Positions 19,351-27,700 of a stretch of 64,000 bases of DNA are shown piece after piece. This stretch comes from Lactiplantibacillus mudanjiangensis. GTDB lineage: Bacteria > Bacillota > Bacilli > Lactobacillales > Lactobacillaceae. The notes below the pieces were generated by a model that did no database searches, was not told the origin of the DNA, and saw only the letters and a list, made by a program, of their open reading frames with translations. The translations under genes were made by a program, and so were the position numbers. The stretch is taken from positions 1 through 64,000 of the forward strand of contig NZ_BJDY01000002.1 in the NCBI RefSeq assembly GCF_005405385.1, in the 5' to 3' direction. Each line of letters opens with the position of its first letter. Positions within the stretch are counted from its first letter, which is position 1.

Positions 19351-19545
19351 ATGCCAAAACAAAAGACAAACCGCGCTGCAGCAAAGCGTTTTAAAGTGAC
19401 CGCTAAGGGTAAGATTAAGAGTGCCAATGCTTTTACTAGCCACCGTTTCCATGGTAAGACTAAGAAGCAACGTCGCCAATTACGTGGTACGGCTATTATT
19501 GAAAAGCCAATGGTCAAAACATACCACAAGTTATTACAAAAATAA
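19351..19545 (+). CDS. rpmI: 50S ribosomal protein L35
   Basis: 64-residue basic protein ([20 protein letters not shown]) of the large subunit. The ATG at 19351 is chosen over the in-frame TTG at 19345 because AGGAGG lies at 19335-19340 and the family sequence begins MPKxKT. It lies between infC and rplT, the conserved order, under the L20-type leader. Confidence 0.97.
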   Translation: MPKQKTNRAAAKRFKVTAKGKIKSANAFTSHRFHGKTKKQRRQLRGTAIIEKPMVKTYHKLLQK

Positions 19546-19582
19546 TTCACAACGTTTTAGTTAAATCTAGGAGGAAACAAAC

Positions 19583-19942
19583 ATGGCTCGAGTTAAAGGT
19601 GGAACTGTTACACGCAAGCGTCGCAAACGCATTTTAAAATTAGCTAAAGGTTACCGTGGTGCAAAGCACATCCAATTTAAGGTTGCTAAGGACCAAGTAA
19701 TGAAATCTTACGAATACGCATTCCGCGATCGTAAGAAGCGTAAGAGTGATTTCCGTAGTTTATGGATTGCCCGTATCAACGCGGCAGCTCGTTTAAACGA
19801 CATGAGTTACAGCAAGTTAATGCATGGTTTGAAGCTTGCTAACATCGACATGAACCGTAAGATGTTGGCTGACTTAGCTGTTAACGATGCTGATGCATTC
19901 AAAGCTTTGGTTGACGAAGCTAAGAAAGCTCTTGCAGCTTAA
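19583..19942 (+). CDS. rplT: 50S ribosomal protein L20
   Basis: 119-residue, strongly basic 23S rRNA-binding assembly protein ([26 protein letters not shown]; ending DEAKKALAA). In Bacillus it also represses its own operon by binding the infC leader, and a matching leader is present upstream here. AGGAGG precedes the ATG. A terminator follows. Confidence 0.97.
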   Translation: MARVKGGTVTRKRRKRILKLAKGYRGAKHIQFKVAKDQVMKSYEYAFRDRKKRKSDFRSLWIARINAAARLNDMSYSKLMHGLKLANIDMNRKMLADLAVNDADAFKALVDEAKKALAA

Positions 19943-19981
19943 TTAAAAAAATCCAAGCCATTAACGGCAAGGTTGAGAAGG

Positions 19982-20012
19982 GATGTCATCATTTGGATGG
20001 CGTCTCTTTTTT
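19982..20012 (+). terminator. Terminator after rplT
   Basis: GATGTCATC (19982-19990) pairs with GATGGCGTC (19996-20004) with two G-T pairs, followed by TCTTTTTTT. Confidence 0.8.
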
Positions 20013-20131
20013 TATACATTGGTATTTTTCTGCGTATTAGCGAGGGTATTTAGGCTATAATTAAAATGCAAACTCATGTAAATTAGGGTTGTTGGAAAAA
20101 TGAAATACTGTCGTGGCGCTGTTTGTTTAGT

Positions 20132-20159
20132 GTATTCCCCACGCACGTAGGGATGATCC
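20132..20159 (+). repeat. CRISPR type I-E-like 28-mer, copy 1 (orphan)
   Basis: Begins GTATTCCCCACGCACGTAGG and ends GATGATCC. It closely resembles type I-E repeats of lactobacilli (recalled form GTATTCCCCACGCATGTGGG, ending GGTGATCC). A CCC/GGG and ACG/CGT stem remains, with one C-A mismatch. No second repeat lies at array spacing and no cas genes are in the window. It is followed by a strong hairpin (GTGGTTAAGGTCTTT with AAAGACCAACCAC, about 20160-20199) and a terminator at 20249-20280. Confidence 0.6.
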
Positions 20160-20248
20160 CGTGGTTAAGGTCTTTGAGATAATAAAAAAGACCAACCACA
20201 AGGATTAGTCTAAAGATTAGTTTCACCGCGCCGAATTCGCGACTTGGC

Positions 20249-20280
20249 AAGGGTTGGTAATGACAACCTTTGTCTTTTTA
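20249..20280 (+). terminator. Terminator-like hairpin downstream of CRISPR-like copy 1
   Basis: AAGGGTTG (20249-20256) pairs with CAACCTTT (20264-20271), followed by GTCTTTTTA. It could end a short structured RNA starting upstream of 20132; a TATAAT-like box lies at about 20056-20061. Confidence 0.55.
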
Positions 20281-20297
20281 TATACACTAATTATAAT
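20270..20297 (+). promoter_or_regulatory. Promoter of the small HTH gene
   Basis: TTGTCT (20270-20275), a 16-base spacer and a perfect TATAAT (20292-20297). The transcript would start about 8 bases before the ATG-proximal GGAGG. Confidence 0.6.
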
Positions 20298-20312
20298 GTG
20301 GAGGTTAGGACA

Positions 20313-20528
20313 ATGCAAGAAATTAATATCGTACGTGAGATACAAACACTATTAGATAGTGATTTGACGGCTTATAGGATAGGCAAAGATACAGGTGTAG
20401 ACAACACGCTCATAAGGCGTTTAAAGAGTGGTGAAAGGCCCGTAGAAAACATTAGTGTTAAGGTAGCACAAAAGCTATTAGACTATCGCTATAAGGTGAT
20501 TAAAGATGATAGGGTTTGTGATGAGTAG
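20313..20528 (+). CDS. Small helix-turn-helix (Cro/XRE-like) DNA-binding protein
   Basis: 71-residue protein of unknown role. The stretch LTAYRIGKDTGVDNTLIRRLKSGERPVEN followed by SVKVAQKLLDY resembles a minimal XRE-type helix-turn-helix. The ATG at 20313 is preferred to the upstream open frame because GGAGG sits at 20300-20304 and a TATAAT lies at 20292. Codon use (ATA for Ile, AGG for Arg) and AT-richness differ from the neighbouring housekeeping genes, suggesting transfer from a phage, plasmid or other mobile source. It lies between two CRISPR-like 28-mers, with no partner gene. Confidence 0.65.
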   Translation: MQEINIVREIQTLLDSDLTAYRIGKDTGVDNTLIRRLKSGERPVENISVKVAQKLLDYRYKVIKDDRVCDE

Positions 20529-20712
20529 GCATGATGGTTGTGAGATGAGTTGCAAGGATCGTTGAGATACATAGACAAGTAAGCGATTATAGTTAATATG
20601 TAAGAGTGCGGTATGTGGTGGCTGTAAAACAGTACGTTGACGCGCTTAAAGAATTGTATTTGTATTATGAGAAGGTATAACGCTTTATATTGCGTTATGT
20701 GGCTATGTATGA

Positions 20713-20740
20713 GTATTCCCCACGCATGTAGGGATAATCT
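20713..20740 (+). repeat. CRISPR type I-E-like 28-mer, copy 2 (orphan)
   Basis: Matches copy 1 at 25 of 28 positions by eye (differences at positions 15, 24 and 28). Both copies share GTAGGGAT where the usual lactobacillus repeat, as recalled, has GTGGGGGT, so they likely share an already altered ancestor rather than decaying separately. About 30 bases of spacer-sized sequence follow before a strong terminator at 20770. Confidence 0.6.
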
Positions 20741-20769
20741 CACTATCTTGAAAATTACCAATCATTAAT

Positions 20770-20815
20770 AAGGCTTATCGAATCGAGTTTACCTTGATTC
20801 AATAAGCCTTTTTTT
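20770..20815 (+). terminator. Terminator after CRISPR-like copy 2
   Basis: AAGGCTTAT (20770-20778) plus GAATC pair with GATTC and ATAAGCCTT (20802-20810), followed by TTTTT. The stretch from 20816 to 21088 holds no gene that I can see. Confidence 0.85.
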
Positions 20816-21088
20816 ACTGATTTTCATAGTGAAAAGTAGTGTGAAGTACAAGATGGTTAAAAACCAGTCAATCAAAATCCATTAACTATTTGACTTCCAA
20901 GTCGGTGTATCGTTAAATCGATCATCATTTAAATTTGCTTAATAAACAAAAACCAACTATGATGTAGAGATGACTTCATTAGCATTTTAATGAAAATCCG
21001 CATCAAGGATTACCGGTAGTATGATAAAATAGGTCAGTAAGGTCCCGGCCAAACACCTAATACGATAACAGTAGCGAAGGGGAAAACA

Positions 21089-21616
21089 ATGATTAAGCAA
21101 TTTAAACCAACTTGGATGCTCGATGCCATCTATAACATTACACCGGCCCAATTACGGGCTCAAGGGATTAAGGCGGTTTTGACCGACCTTGATAATACGT
21201 TGATTGCTTGGGACAATCCTGATGGTACCCCGGAACTTAAGCAGTGGCTACATGCGTTACAAGACGCGGGTATTCCTGTCGTGGTTGTTTCCAATAATTC
21301 ACAAGACCGTGTCGCTAAGGCGTTACAAGCGCTGGATTTGCCATTCGTGTCACGTGCGTTAAAACCATTGCCATTTGGGATTAATAAGGCCCGTCGTCAG
21401 TTAGGACTACGGTCTAGTGAAGTGGTGATGGTCGGTGACCAGTATATTACGGATATGTGGGCTTCCCGGTTAGCGGGGGTGGCCAGTATCTTAGTACGGC
21501 CAATCGTGATGACCGATGCGTGGAATACACGGATCAATCGTTTCTTTGAACGGTTTATTAAGAAGAGCCTAGCCCGGCGTTATCCGACAATGCATTTTCA
21601 AAAGGAGCTTAAATAG
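21089..21616 (+). CDS. yqeG: YqeG family HAD phosphatase
   Basis: 175-residue HAD-superfamily IIIA phosphatase, related to phosphatidylglycerophosphate phosphatases. The nucleophile motif DLDNTLIAWD lies near residue 33, motif II is VVSNNS, and motif III/IV is GDQYITDMWASR. Its substrate in lactobacilli is uncertain. GAAGGGG precedes the ATG. It overlaps yqeH by one base (TAGTG) and opens the conserved yqeG-yqeH-yhbY-nadD-yqeK-rsfS cluster. Confidence 0.93.
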   Translation: MIKQFKPTWMLDAIYNITPAQLRAQGIKAVLTDLDNTLIAWDNPDGTPELKQWLHALQDAGIPVVVVSNNSQDRVAKALQALDLPFVSRALKPLPFGINKARRQLGLRSSEVVMVGDQYITDMWASRLAGVASILVRPIVMTDAWNTRINRFFERFIKKSLARRYPTMHFQKELK

Positions 21617-22749
21617 TGAGCGAAGCACAAGAAACTTTATATTGTATCGGTTGTGGCGCAGCCATTCAAACAACCGATCCTAAAGCAGCAGGTTATACGC
21701 CTGCTTCAGCGTTGAAGAAGTCATTAGCTGATGACACTCAAGATCTTTATTGCCAACGTTGTTTCCGATTACGGCATTATAATGAAATCGTGCCAGTCGG
21801 TTTAACCGATGACGATTTTCGGCATTTATTAGCGACGATTCGTGACGCCGATGCGTTAGTCGTTTATGTCGTGGATATTTTTGATTTGAATGGGAGTATT
21901 ATTCCCGGTTTACAACGGTTTGTCGGTGATAATCCGATCTTACTAGTTGGGAACAAAGAAGACGTCTTACCACGTCAATTACGTCGAACGAAGCTCAAAG
22001 AATGGATGAAACAACAAGTTTTTGCCCATGGCATCAAGCCAGTTGATGTGGCATTAACTAGTGCAAAACGTGGGAATGCGATCGATGACTTGTTAGCTTT
22101 AATCGAAAAGTATCGTCGCGGTCGCGATGTGTATGTGGTTGGGGTCACCAATGTTGGGAAGTCAACGTTGATTAACCGGATTATTGCCAATAATACTGGC
22201 TTAAAAGACTTGATTACCACATCTCGATTCCCTGGGACCACGCTCGATAAGATTGAAATTCCATTGGATGACGGCCACAAGATGGTTGACACCCCTGGGA
22301 TCATTCATCAAGAACAAATGGCCCATGTTTTAACTGGAGATGATTTGAAGCTGGCGTCACCACAAAAGGAAATTCGGCCTAAAAATTACCAATTAGGTAA
22401 TGGGCAAACGCTTTTCTTAGGTGGTGTTGCCCGTTTGGACATCATTGATACCGTGAAACCAGCGGGGGTCGTTTATGTAGATAACAACTTAACGTTGCAT
22501 CGGACGAAAACTGAAAACGCTGAAAACTTCTATGAAAAGCATGTCGGTGAATTGATCACGCCACCAACTGGTGATGCCGTGGCCGATTTTCCACCATTGG
22601 TTCGGCATGAATTCAAGACGACTGCGGTTAGTGATGTCGTCTTTGAAGGTCTCGGTTGGGTCACTGTGCCTGCTGACACGCGTGTCGCTGGTTGGGCGCC
22701 TCAAGGGGTCGATGTGTTAACACGACCAGCAATGATTAATAGACAATAG
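21616..22749 (+). CDS. yqeH: Ribosome biogenesis GTPase YqeH (circularly permuted)
   Basis: 377-residue GTPase needed for 30S subunit assembly. An N-terminal zinc finger (CIGCGA and CQRCFRLRHY) is followed by permuted G motifs: G4 NKED and G5 TSAKRG come before G1 GVTNVGKSTLIN and G3 DTPG. The C-terminal domain completes the fold. The GTG start overlaps the yqeG stop and AAAGGAG lies 8-15 bases upstream, so the two are translationally coupled. yhbY follows after 9 bases. Confidence 0.96.
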   Translation: MSEAQETLYCIGCGAAIQTTDPKAAGYTPASALKKSLADDTQDLYCQRCFRLRHYNEIVPVGLTDDDFRHLLATIRDADALVVYVVDIFDLNGSIIPGLQRFVGDNPILLVGNKEDVLPRQLRRTKLKEWMKQQVFAHGIKPVDVALTSAKRGNAIDDLLALIEKYRRGRDVYVVGVTNVGKSTLINRIIANNTGLKDLITTSRFPGTTLDKIEIPLDDGHKMVDTPGIIHQEQMAHVLTGDDLKLASPQKEIRPKNYQLGNGQTLFLGGVARLDIIDTVKPAGVVYVDNNLTLHRTKTENAENFYEKHVGELITPPTGDAVADFPPLVRHEFKTTAVSDVVFEGLGWVTVPADTRVAGWAPQGVDVLTRPAMINRQ

Positions 22750-22758
22750 GAGAATGAC

Positions 22759-23073
22759 ATGGAAAACTTACGTGGAAAACAAAAACGCTATTTAAGAAGT
22801 CAAGCGCATCATTTGCGGCCAATGTTTGCCGTTGGTAAAAATGGCTTAACTGAAGAATGGTTAAATCAATTAGTGGTGGCGCTTGATAAGCGTGAATTAA
22901 TTAAGGTCAACATCTTACAAAATGCTGATGTGACCACTGATGAAGTCAAAGAAGCGATTGAAAGTAACACCCCAATTACGGTGGTTCAAACGATTGGTCG
23001 CGTCTTAGTGCTTTATTTACCAGCTAGCAAGGCTGATTACCAAAAGATTTCATTGGCAGTTGCCAAGATCTAG
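22759..23073 (+). CDS. yhbY: Ribosome assembly RNA-binding protein YhbY
   Basis: 104-residue CRM-domain protein that binds pre-50S ribosomal RNA. The family pattern LRGKQKRYLRSQAHHLRP, the GxxG loop VGKNGLTEEW, and the ending VLYLPA are all visible. AGGAG lies just before the ATG. It sits between yqeH and nadD as in other Firmicutes. Confidence 0.95.
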   Translation: MENLRGKQKRYLRSQAHHLRPMFAVGKNGLTEEWLNQLVVALDKRELIKVNILQNADVTTDEVKEAIESNTPITVVQTIGRVLVLYLPASKADYQKISLAVAKI

Positions 23074-23086
23074 GGAGGAATTTGGT

Positions 23087-23722
23087 TTGAAGACGGTTAA
23101 TCAAACAGCTACGCAAGTTGTTGCTGAAATGGTAACCGATATCCCGCAAAAGCGGGTCGGTATTCTTGGTGGTACTTTTAATCCACCACATTTGGGCCAT
23201 TTAATCATGGCACAACAAGTGGGTGACCAACTGGGGTTAGATGAAGTTCGGTTTATGCCGGACGCCCAGCCACCTCATGTGGATGAGAAAAAAGCGATCG
23301 CAGCCAGTGACCGCCAGCATATGGTGGAACGCGCCATCGCGGATAATCCGTTATTCAAATTAGAAACCGCTGAGCTCAAGCGCGGTGGTAAAAGTTATAC
23401 GTACGATACGATTAAAGCCCTCAAGGCCCAACATCCAGAGGTGCATTATTACTTCATTATTGGTGGCGACATGGTAGACTATTTACACACTTGGTATCGC
23501 ATTGATGATCTGGTGAAGTTAGTCACTTTTGTCGGGATCAAACGTAATGGGTATCCGACAACGAGTCAATATCCCGTGATGTGGGTCGATGCCCCATTAG
23601 TCGATATTAGTTCAACGCAGATCCGGCAGAAAGTTAGTCGGGGACACACGGTGAAATATCTGGTTCCAGCAGCGGTTGAAGATTATATTAAGGAGCATCA
23701 CTTATATGAGCAAGCCAATTGA
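23087..23722 (+). CDS. nadD: Nicotinate-nucleotide adenylyltransferase NadD
   Basis: Converts nicotinate mononucleotide and ATP to deamido-NAD. The nucleotidyltransferase motif GGTFNPPHLGHLIMAQ lies near residue 27, and the ISSTQIRQKV motif (SxTxxR) near residue 175. TTG 23087 is proposed as the start because GGGAGGAA at 23073-23080 is about 7 bases upstream; the open frame extends back to 23060 but overlaps yhbY. The N-terminal extension before the motif is about 20 residues longer than usual. The last 17 bases overlap yqeK. Confidence 0.94.
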   Translation: MKTVNQTATQVVAEMVTDIPQKRVGILGGTFNPPHLGHLIMAQQVGDQLGLDEVRFMPDAQPPHVDEKKAIAASDRQHMVERAIADNPLFKLETAELKRGGKSYTYDTIKALKAQHPEVHYYFIIGGDMVDYLHTWYRIDDLVKLVTFVGIKRNGYPTTSQYPVMWVDAPLVDISSTQIRQKVSRGHTVKYLVPAAVEDYIKEHHLYEQAN

Positions 23723-24323
23723 GTATCAAGAAAATCTAGTGCCATACACCCATGACGAATTAATGGCCAAAGTGGCGGCCAAGTTAACGCCAGCACGCTA
23801 CCAGCATTGTTTACGCGTTGAACAAACGGCTCGTGAACTAGCGGCAGCTAATGGTGTTGATCCAGAGCTCGCCGCAATTACGGGATTGTTGCATGATTAT
23901 GCCAAACAACGTGACGATGCAACCTTTATTGAGTTGATCAAAACGCGTGGGCTTGACCCTGAACTCGTGCATTATGGCAATGGGGTTTGGCATGGTGTCG
24001 TTGGGGCAGAATTAATCAAAGATGAGCTCCACATTGCGAATGAAGATATTTTACAAGCGGTACGGTTGCATACAGTCGGTGCGCCGTACATGTCAAAGTT
24101 AGCCCAGATTACCTTTATGGCTGATTTTATTGAACCTAACCGGGACTTCCCGGGGGTTGAAGAAGCACGGAAATTAACGAAGCAGTCCTTGGCTGCGGGT
24201 GTTCGGTATCAAATCCAACATACCTTAGCGTACTTGGTTGAAAAGGGCCAAGCGGTTTATCCGCAAACCTTAGCAACTTATAATGCTTGGGTTGGTGGTG
24301 TGGGCACCGTTACGACTAAATAA
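23706..24323 (+). CDS. yqeK: Bis(5'-nucleosyl)-tetraphosphatase YqeK (HD domain)
   Basis: 205-residue HD-domain hydrolase; characterized Firmicute YqeK enzymes split Ap4A symmetrically into ADP. Metal-binding residues appear in HCLRVEQTA, LLHDYAK and HTVGAP. ATG 23706 is chosen because AAGGAG (23690-23695) lies 10 bases upstream; it overlaps the end of nadD, implying coupled translation. rsfS follows after 23 bases. Confidence 0.94.
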   Translation: MSKPIEYQENLVPYTHDELMAKVAAKLTPARYQHCLRVEQTARELAAANGVDPELAAITGLLHDYAKQRDDATFIELIKTRGLDPELVHYGNGVWHGVVGAELIKDELHIANEDILQAVRLHTVGAPYMSKLAQITFMADFIEPNRDFPGVEEARKLTKQSLAAGVRYQIQHTLAYLVEKGQAVYPQTLATYNAWVGGVGTVTTK

Positions 24324-24346
24324 TTAAACAACAAAGGAAGAAATAC

Positions 24347-24703
24347 ATGGATAGCAAAGCATTATTACAATTAACGGTTGAAGCCGTAGATGACAAACGG
24401 GCCGAAGATGTTGTGGCCTTAGACGTGGAAAAAGTGAGCTTGATGGCTGATTACTTCGTGATTGCCTCAGCTGACTCAAAACGTCAAGTACAAGCGATTG
24501 CGGATAGCGTCGTTGAATTTATCCGTAAAGCGGGTTCTGATGTCAAAAGTGTTGAAGGACGTTTGGCCGGTGAATGGATTTTAATCGATTGTGGTGACGT
24601 GGTTGTGCACGTTTTCCAAAAGGATGCGCGTCAACATTACAACTTAGAAAAATTATGGGCCGATGCACCATTAGTTGATATCGCCCAATGGGTAAACGCA
24701 TGA
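24347..24703 (+). CDS. rsfS: Ribosomal silencing factor RsfS
   Basis: 118-residue Iojap-family protein that binds L14 on the 50S subunit and blocks subunit joining in poor growth conditions. The family pattern DYFVIASADSKRQVQAIAD and the ending GDVVVHVFQKDARQHYNLEKLWAD are present. AAAGGAAG precedes the ATG. Its stop overlaps the next gene as ATGA. Confidence 0.96.
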   Translation: MDSKALLQLTVEAVDDKRAEDVVALDVEKVSLMADYFVIASADSKRQVQAIADSVVEFIRKAGSDVKSVEGRLAGEWILIDCGDVVVHVFQKDARQHYNLEKLWADAPLVDIAQWVNA

Positions 24704-25434
24704 TCTACCAGACGTTTGCCGAATTATACGACGAACTCTTCGATCCAGCCATGTACCAGCAATGGCTGGATTTTGTGCGTCGTCAATTACCTAATCAAGA
24801 TGGTGAAGTCTTGGAATTGGCCTGTGGAACGGGTCGCCTAGCCGTTTTATTAGCCCAGTCAGGCTATCACGTGACGGGGCTTGACTTGTCTGATAATATG
24901 TTAGCCTTGGCCCAACAACATGCCGAAGAAGCTGATGTTGCGATTCCGTTAGTTGAAGGGAATATGTTAGATTTATCAGAAATTGGGACGTTTAGTGCGG
25001 TGACGTGCTTTGCGGACTCATTTTGTTATTTACCGGATATTGACCAGGTTCAACAAGCGTTTAGTGAGGTGGCTAAGCATTTAACGGCCGATGGCAAGTT
25101 TTTGTTCGATGTCATTACGCCACACCAAACGGATGATATTTATCCGGGGTATATGTACAATTATCGTGATGATGAACGGGCGTTTATGTGGACCAGCTAT
25201 GCGGGCGAAACGCCTCATAGTGCGGAACATGACTTAACGTTCTTCATTTGGAACGCAGATAAGCAAGGGTTTGATGAAGTGAGTGAATTGCATCAAGAAC
25301 AAACTTATGACTTGGCAACTTACCAACAGGCCTTAGCAGCGGCTGGCTTTAGTCGCGTGACGGTGACGGCTGACTTCGGTCAACAAGCACCGGATGAGCA
25401 AACTACCCGTTGGTTCTTTGACTGTCAAAAGTAG
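24700..25434 (+). CDS. Class I SAM-dependent methyltransferase (YqeM-like)
   Basis: 244-residue methyltransferase with motif I VLELACGTGRLAVLLA, post-I GLDLSDNML, and a C-terminal beta sheet region. The substrate is unknown. ATG 24700 forms an ATGA overlap with the rsfS stop; an in-frame ATG at 24688 would overlap more. The same methyltransferase position after rsfS is conserved in Firmicutes (yqeM). The downstream tmcAL gene begins 9 bases after its stop. Confidence 0.88.
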   Translation: MIYQTFAELYDELFDPAMYQQWLDFVRRQLPNQDGEVLELACGTGRLAVLLAQSGYHVTGLDLSDNMLALAQQHAEEADVAIPLVEGNMLDLSEIGTFSAVTCFADSFCYLPDIDQVQQAFSEVAKHLTADGKFLFDVITPHQTDDIYPGYMYNYRDDERAFMWTSYAGETPHSAEHDLTFFIWNADKQGFDEVSELHQEQTYDLATYQQALAAAGFSRVTVTADFGQQAPDEQTTRWFFDCQK

Positions 25435-25443
25435 GTGATCAAT

Positions 25444-26592
25444 ATGCGGGCAGTTGGGGTTATTACGGAATATAATCCATTACACAACGGCCATGTTTAT
25501 CAGTTACAACAAGCTAAGGCACTAACCGGTGCAGATTGTACCGTCGTCGTGATGAGCGGCAATTGGTTACAGCGTGGTGAACCAGCGATCCTGGATAAAT
25601 GGACTCGGGCCCAGTTAGCGTTACAAACGGGTGCGGATCTAGTGATTGAGTTGCCGGTTTTTTATGCGATGCAGCCGGCCCATTTATTTGCCCAAGGCGG
25701 GGTACGACTCTTAGCTGAGTTAGGGTGTGAAAGCTTGGTTTTTGGCGCGGAACATCCAGATTTGGATTTTAGTCAGTTAATGGCCGCTTTTCCATCGGGA
25801 CGTGAGGCGTTTAAACAGTTCAATGCGACCTATGCAACGTTGTTTAACGCGGCTTTAAAGACCGCTACGGGGCAAGCGTTGACTAAGGCGAATGATATGT
25901 TAGGGTTCTGCTACTATGTGGCTAATCAACGCCTAGGCGCACCGATGCGCTTGATACCCATGCAACGGCTCGGCTCAGATCACAATGATACTGCGATTCA
26001 AGGAGATCAGTTTGCCAGTGGCACGGCAATTCGCCAAGCTGCTTTAGCAGGTAACTGGGATCAAGTTGAACGAGTTGTGCCGGCAGAGACACTCGCCCAG
26101 TTAAAATCGAATCGGTTAGTCAGTTGGGCCGATTTTTGGCCGCATTTGCAGTATCAATTGCTCACTACTACGGTTGATCGCAGTGGTCAGTATGATCAAA
26201 TGGCAGAGGGTTTAGAATATCGGATGCAGGATATGGTTCAAAATGCGTCAAATTTTGAAGACTTTTTAGCACAGGTCAAATCCAAACGGTACACGTATAC
26301 GCGCTTGCAACGGGTGGCCGCAGCGGCATTGTTACAATTGACTACTACTGAGGTGCAGACGGCACAAGCGCGTCCTTATTTGCGCGTATTGGGCTTTAGT
26401 GCCACCGGTCAGCAATATTTGCATCAAGTTAAAAAGTCGTTGACGATGCCACTATATACGAAGATTAATAAGGATCTACGGTTGCACGAACTTGCCTTGG
26501 ATTATCGCGCTGGTCGGGTGTATGAGTTGATTAATCAGCAACATCAAGATTTATATCGACGACCGTGGCGATTTACGGATAATCTTGGTTGA
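25444..26592 (+). CDS. tmcAL: tRNA(Met) cytidine acetate ligase TmcAL (YlbM)
   Basis: 382-residue enzyme that activates acetate with ATP and forms N4-acetylcytidine at the wobble base of elongator tRNA-Met, as shown for Bacillus YlbM. The nucleotidyltransferase motif VITEYNPLHNGHVYQL lies at the N-terminus, and the SGNWLQRGEPAI motif near residue 38. ATG 25444 is preferred to GTG 25435, since AGGTGA lies 5 bases upstream of the ATG. It is the last gene of the yqeG cluster; a hairpin at about 26626-26649 without a T-run follows. Confidence 0.94.
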   Translation: MRAVGVITEYNPLHNGHVYQLQQAKALTGADCTVVVMSGNWLQRGEPAILDKWTRAQLALQTGADLVIELPVFYAMQPAHLFAQGGVRLLAELGCESLVFGAEHPDLDFSQLMAAFPSGREAFKQFNATYATLFNAALKTATGQALTKANDMLGFCYYVANQRLGAPMRLIPMQRLGSDHNDTAIQGDQFASGTAIRQAALAGNWDQVERVVPAETLAQLKSNRLVSWADFWPHLQYQLLTTTVDRSGQYDQMAEGLEYRMQDMVQNASNFEDFLAQVKSKRYTYTRLQRVAAAALLQLTTTEVQTAQARPYLRVLGFSATGQQYLHQVKKSLTMPLYTKINKDLRLHELALDYRAGRVYELINQQHQDLYRRPWRFTDNLG

Positions 26593-26659
26593 CCGCTACG
26601 TGTTTTCTTGGTATGGTGGTGTTTATTGACGGGCTTTTGCGCCTGTCAAGGAAAAAACA

Positions 26660-26688
26660 TTGACAAAGGATTTTCACACAGGTATAAT
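26660..26688 (+). promoter_or_regulatory. Consensus promoter of yceD-rpmF
   Basis: A perfect TTGACA (26660-26665), exactly 17 bases, and a perfect TATAAT (26683-26688). It is the strongest sigma-A promoter I see in the window, about 28 bases before the gene. Confidence 0.95.
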
Positions 26689-26716
26689 TTATCACGTTGC
26701 ATTAGGAGGTTTTTAA

Positions 26717-27271
26717 ATGAAATGGTCTTTGAGCCAGCTGCGAAGCTATCGTGATGAACCACTTCAGTTTGATGAAGCATTGGACTTAAAACACGACCTG
26801 ATGACGCGTTATCCAAAAGATATCTATGATGTTGAAGCCGTTCAAGTGACCGGCTACGCGTCATATGATAAGGGTAACGTGCTAATTTCAGCGAAGGTTG
26901 AGGCCCGGTTAACGGTGCCTTCAACACGTTCACTGACGCCAGTGGCATTGCCATTGGCCTTTCAAATGACAGAAATTTACGTCCCAGAAGGCACGGATCT
27001 GAAACGTTTTGACGAAGAAGATACGGTGATTGTCTTACCGGAAGACGAAATGCTCGATTTTGATGTTGCTGTAGAGGATAACATTTTGGTTCGTATCCCC
27101 ATGCAGATTCTTTCTGAAGCTGAACAAAATGGCGAAGCAATGCCCACTGGACAAGGGTGGGAGGTTATCAGTGAAGATGACCTTGCGAAGCAAGCTGCAG
27201 AACATAAAACTGTTGATCCGCGTTTAGCAAAGTTAAAAAACCTGTTCCCTGATCAGGAAGCCAAGGATTAA
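26717..27271 (+). CDS. yceD: YceD family (DUF177) protein
   Basis: 184-residue protein of the DUF177/YceD family, which in bacteria almost always precedes rpmF and is linked to 23S rRNA production. The family ending VDPRLAKLKNLFPDQ, close to the usual PRFAxLxxLL pattern, is visible. AGGAGG stands before the ATG. Its molecular activity is not known with certainty. It shares the consensus promoter at 26660 with rpmF. Confidence 0.92.
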   Translation: MKWSLSQLRSYRDEPLQFDEALDLKHDLMTRYPKDIYDVEAVQVTGYASYDKGNVLISAKVEARLTVPSTRSLTPVALPLAFQMTEIYVPEGTDLKRFDEEDTVIVLPEDEMLDFDVAVEDNILVRIPMQILSEAEQNGEAMPTGQGWEVISEDDLAKQAAEHKTVDPRLAKLKNLFPDQEAKD

Positions 27272-27333
27272 ATTGCGCTAGACCTATCATAATCTCACAT
27301 TAAGTGAAAATTATTTAAAGGAGGTGTAGGTTG

Positions 27334-27513
27334 ATGGCTGTACCAGCAAGAAGAACATCTAAGATGCGTAAACGCAACCGTCGTGGTCATATTAAATTGG
27401 CTACACCAAATTTGGCACCATGCCCAAATTGTGGCGAATTACGGATTTCTCATCGCGTTTGCCCAAGTTGTGGTTTCTACAACGGTAAACAAGTCGTAAA
27501 AGTAAACAACTAA
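27334..27513 (+). CDS. rpmF: 50S ribosomal protein L32
   Basis: 59-residue large-subunit protein ([19 protein letters not shown]). A complete zinc ribbon, CPNC and CPSC, is present near residues 28-48. ATG 27334 is selected over the adjacent TTG 27331 because the family starts MAVP; AAAGGAGGTG lies at 27317-27325. It pairs with yceD and ends at a terminator. Confidence 0.97.
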   Translation: MAVPARRTSKMRKRNRRGHIKLATPNLAPCPNCGELRISHRVCPSCGFYNGKQVVKVNN

Positions 27514-27582
27514 TTTGATTTAGTTGCTGAAAAGCCGCAGTGCGGCCATGGCGCATGGGACTTTTCATCTGAATACGATCTA

Positions 27583-27607
27583 AAAACTCGCTTAGGCGAG
27601 TTTTTTT
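27583..27607 (+). terminator. Terminator after rpmF
   Basis: AAAACTCGC (27583-27591) pairs with GCGAGTTTT (27596-27604), and the T-run continues to 27607. Confidence 0.9.
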
Positions 27608-27700
27608 GTACATATTTTTATCATGATTAACGGTCGCTTTTTGATTTGAGTGGTCGTATGCTTAAAGTGAACTAGTTAAGTTAAAGGAGACTGATCATCA

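Noticed and set aside
20132-20740. A true CRISPR array
   Set aside because: Only two repeat-like units, 581 bases apart, with a gene between them and no cas genes in the window; recorded as orphan repeats instead.
26626-26649. Rho-independent terminator after tmcAL
   Set aside because: TTGACGGGC/GCCTGTCAA forms a stem, but it is followed by GGAAAAAA rather than T on the plus strand, so termination is unsupported.
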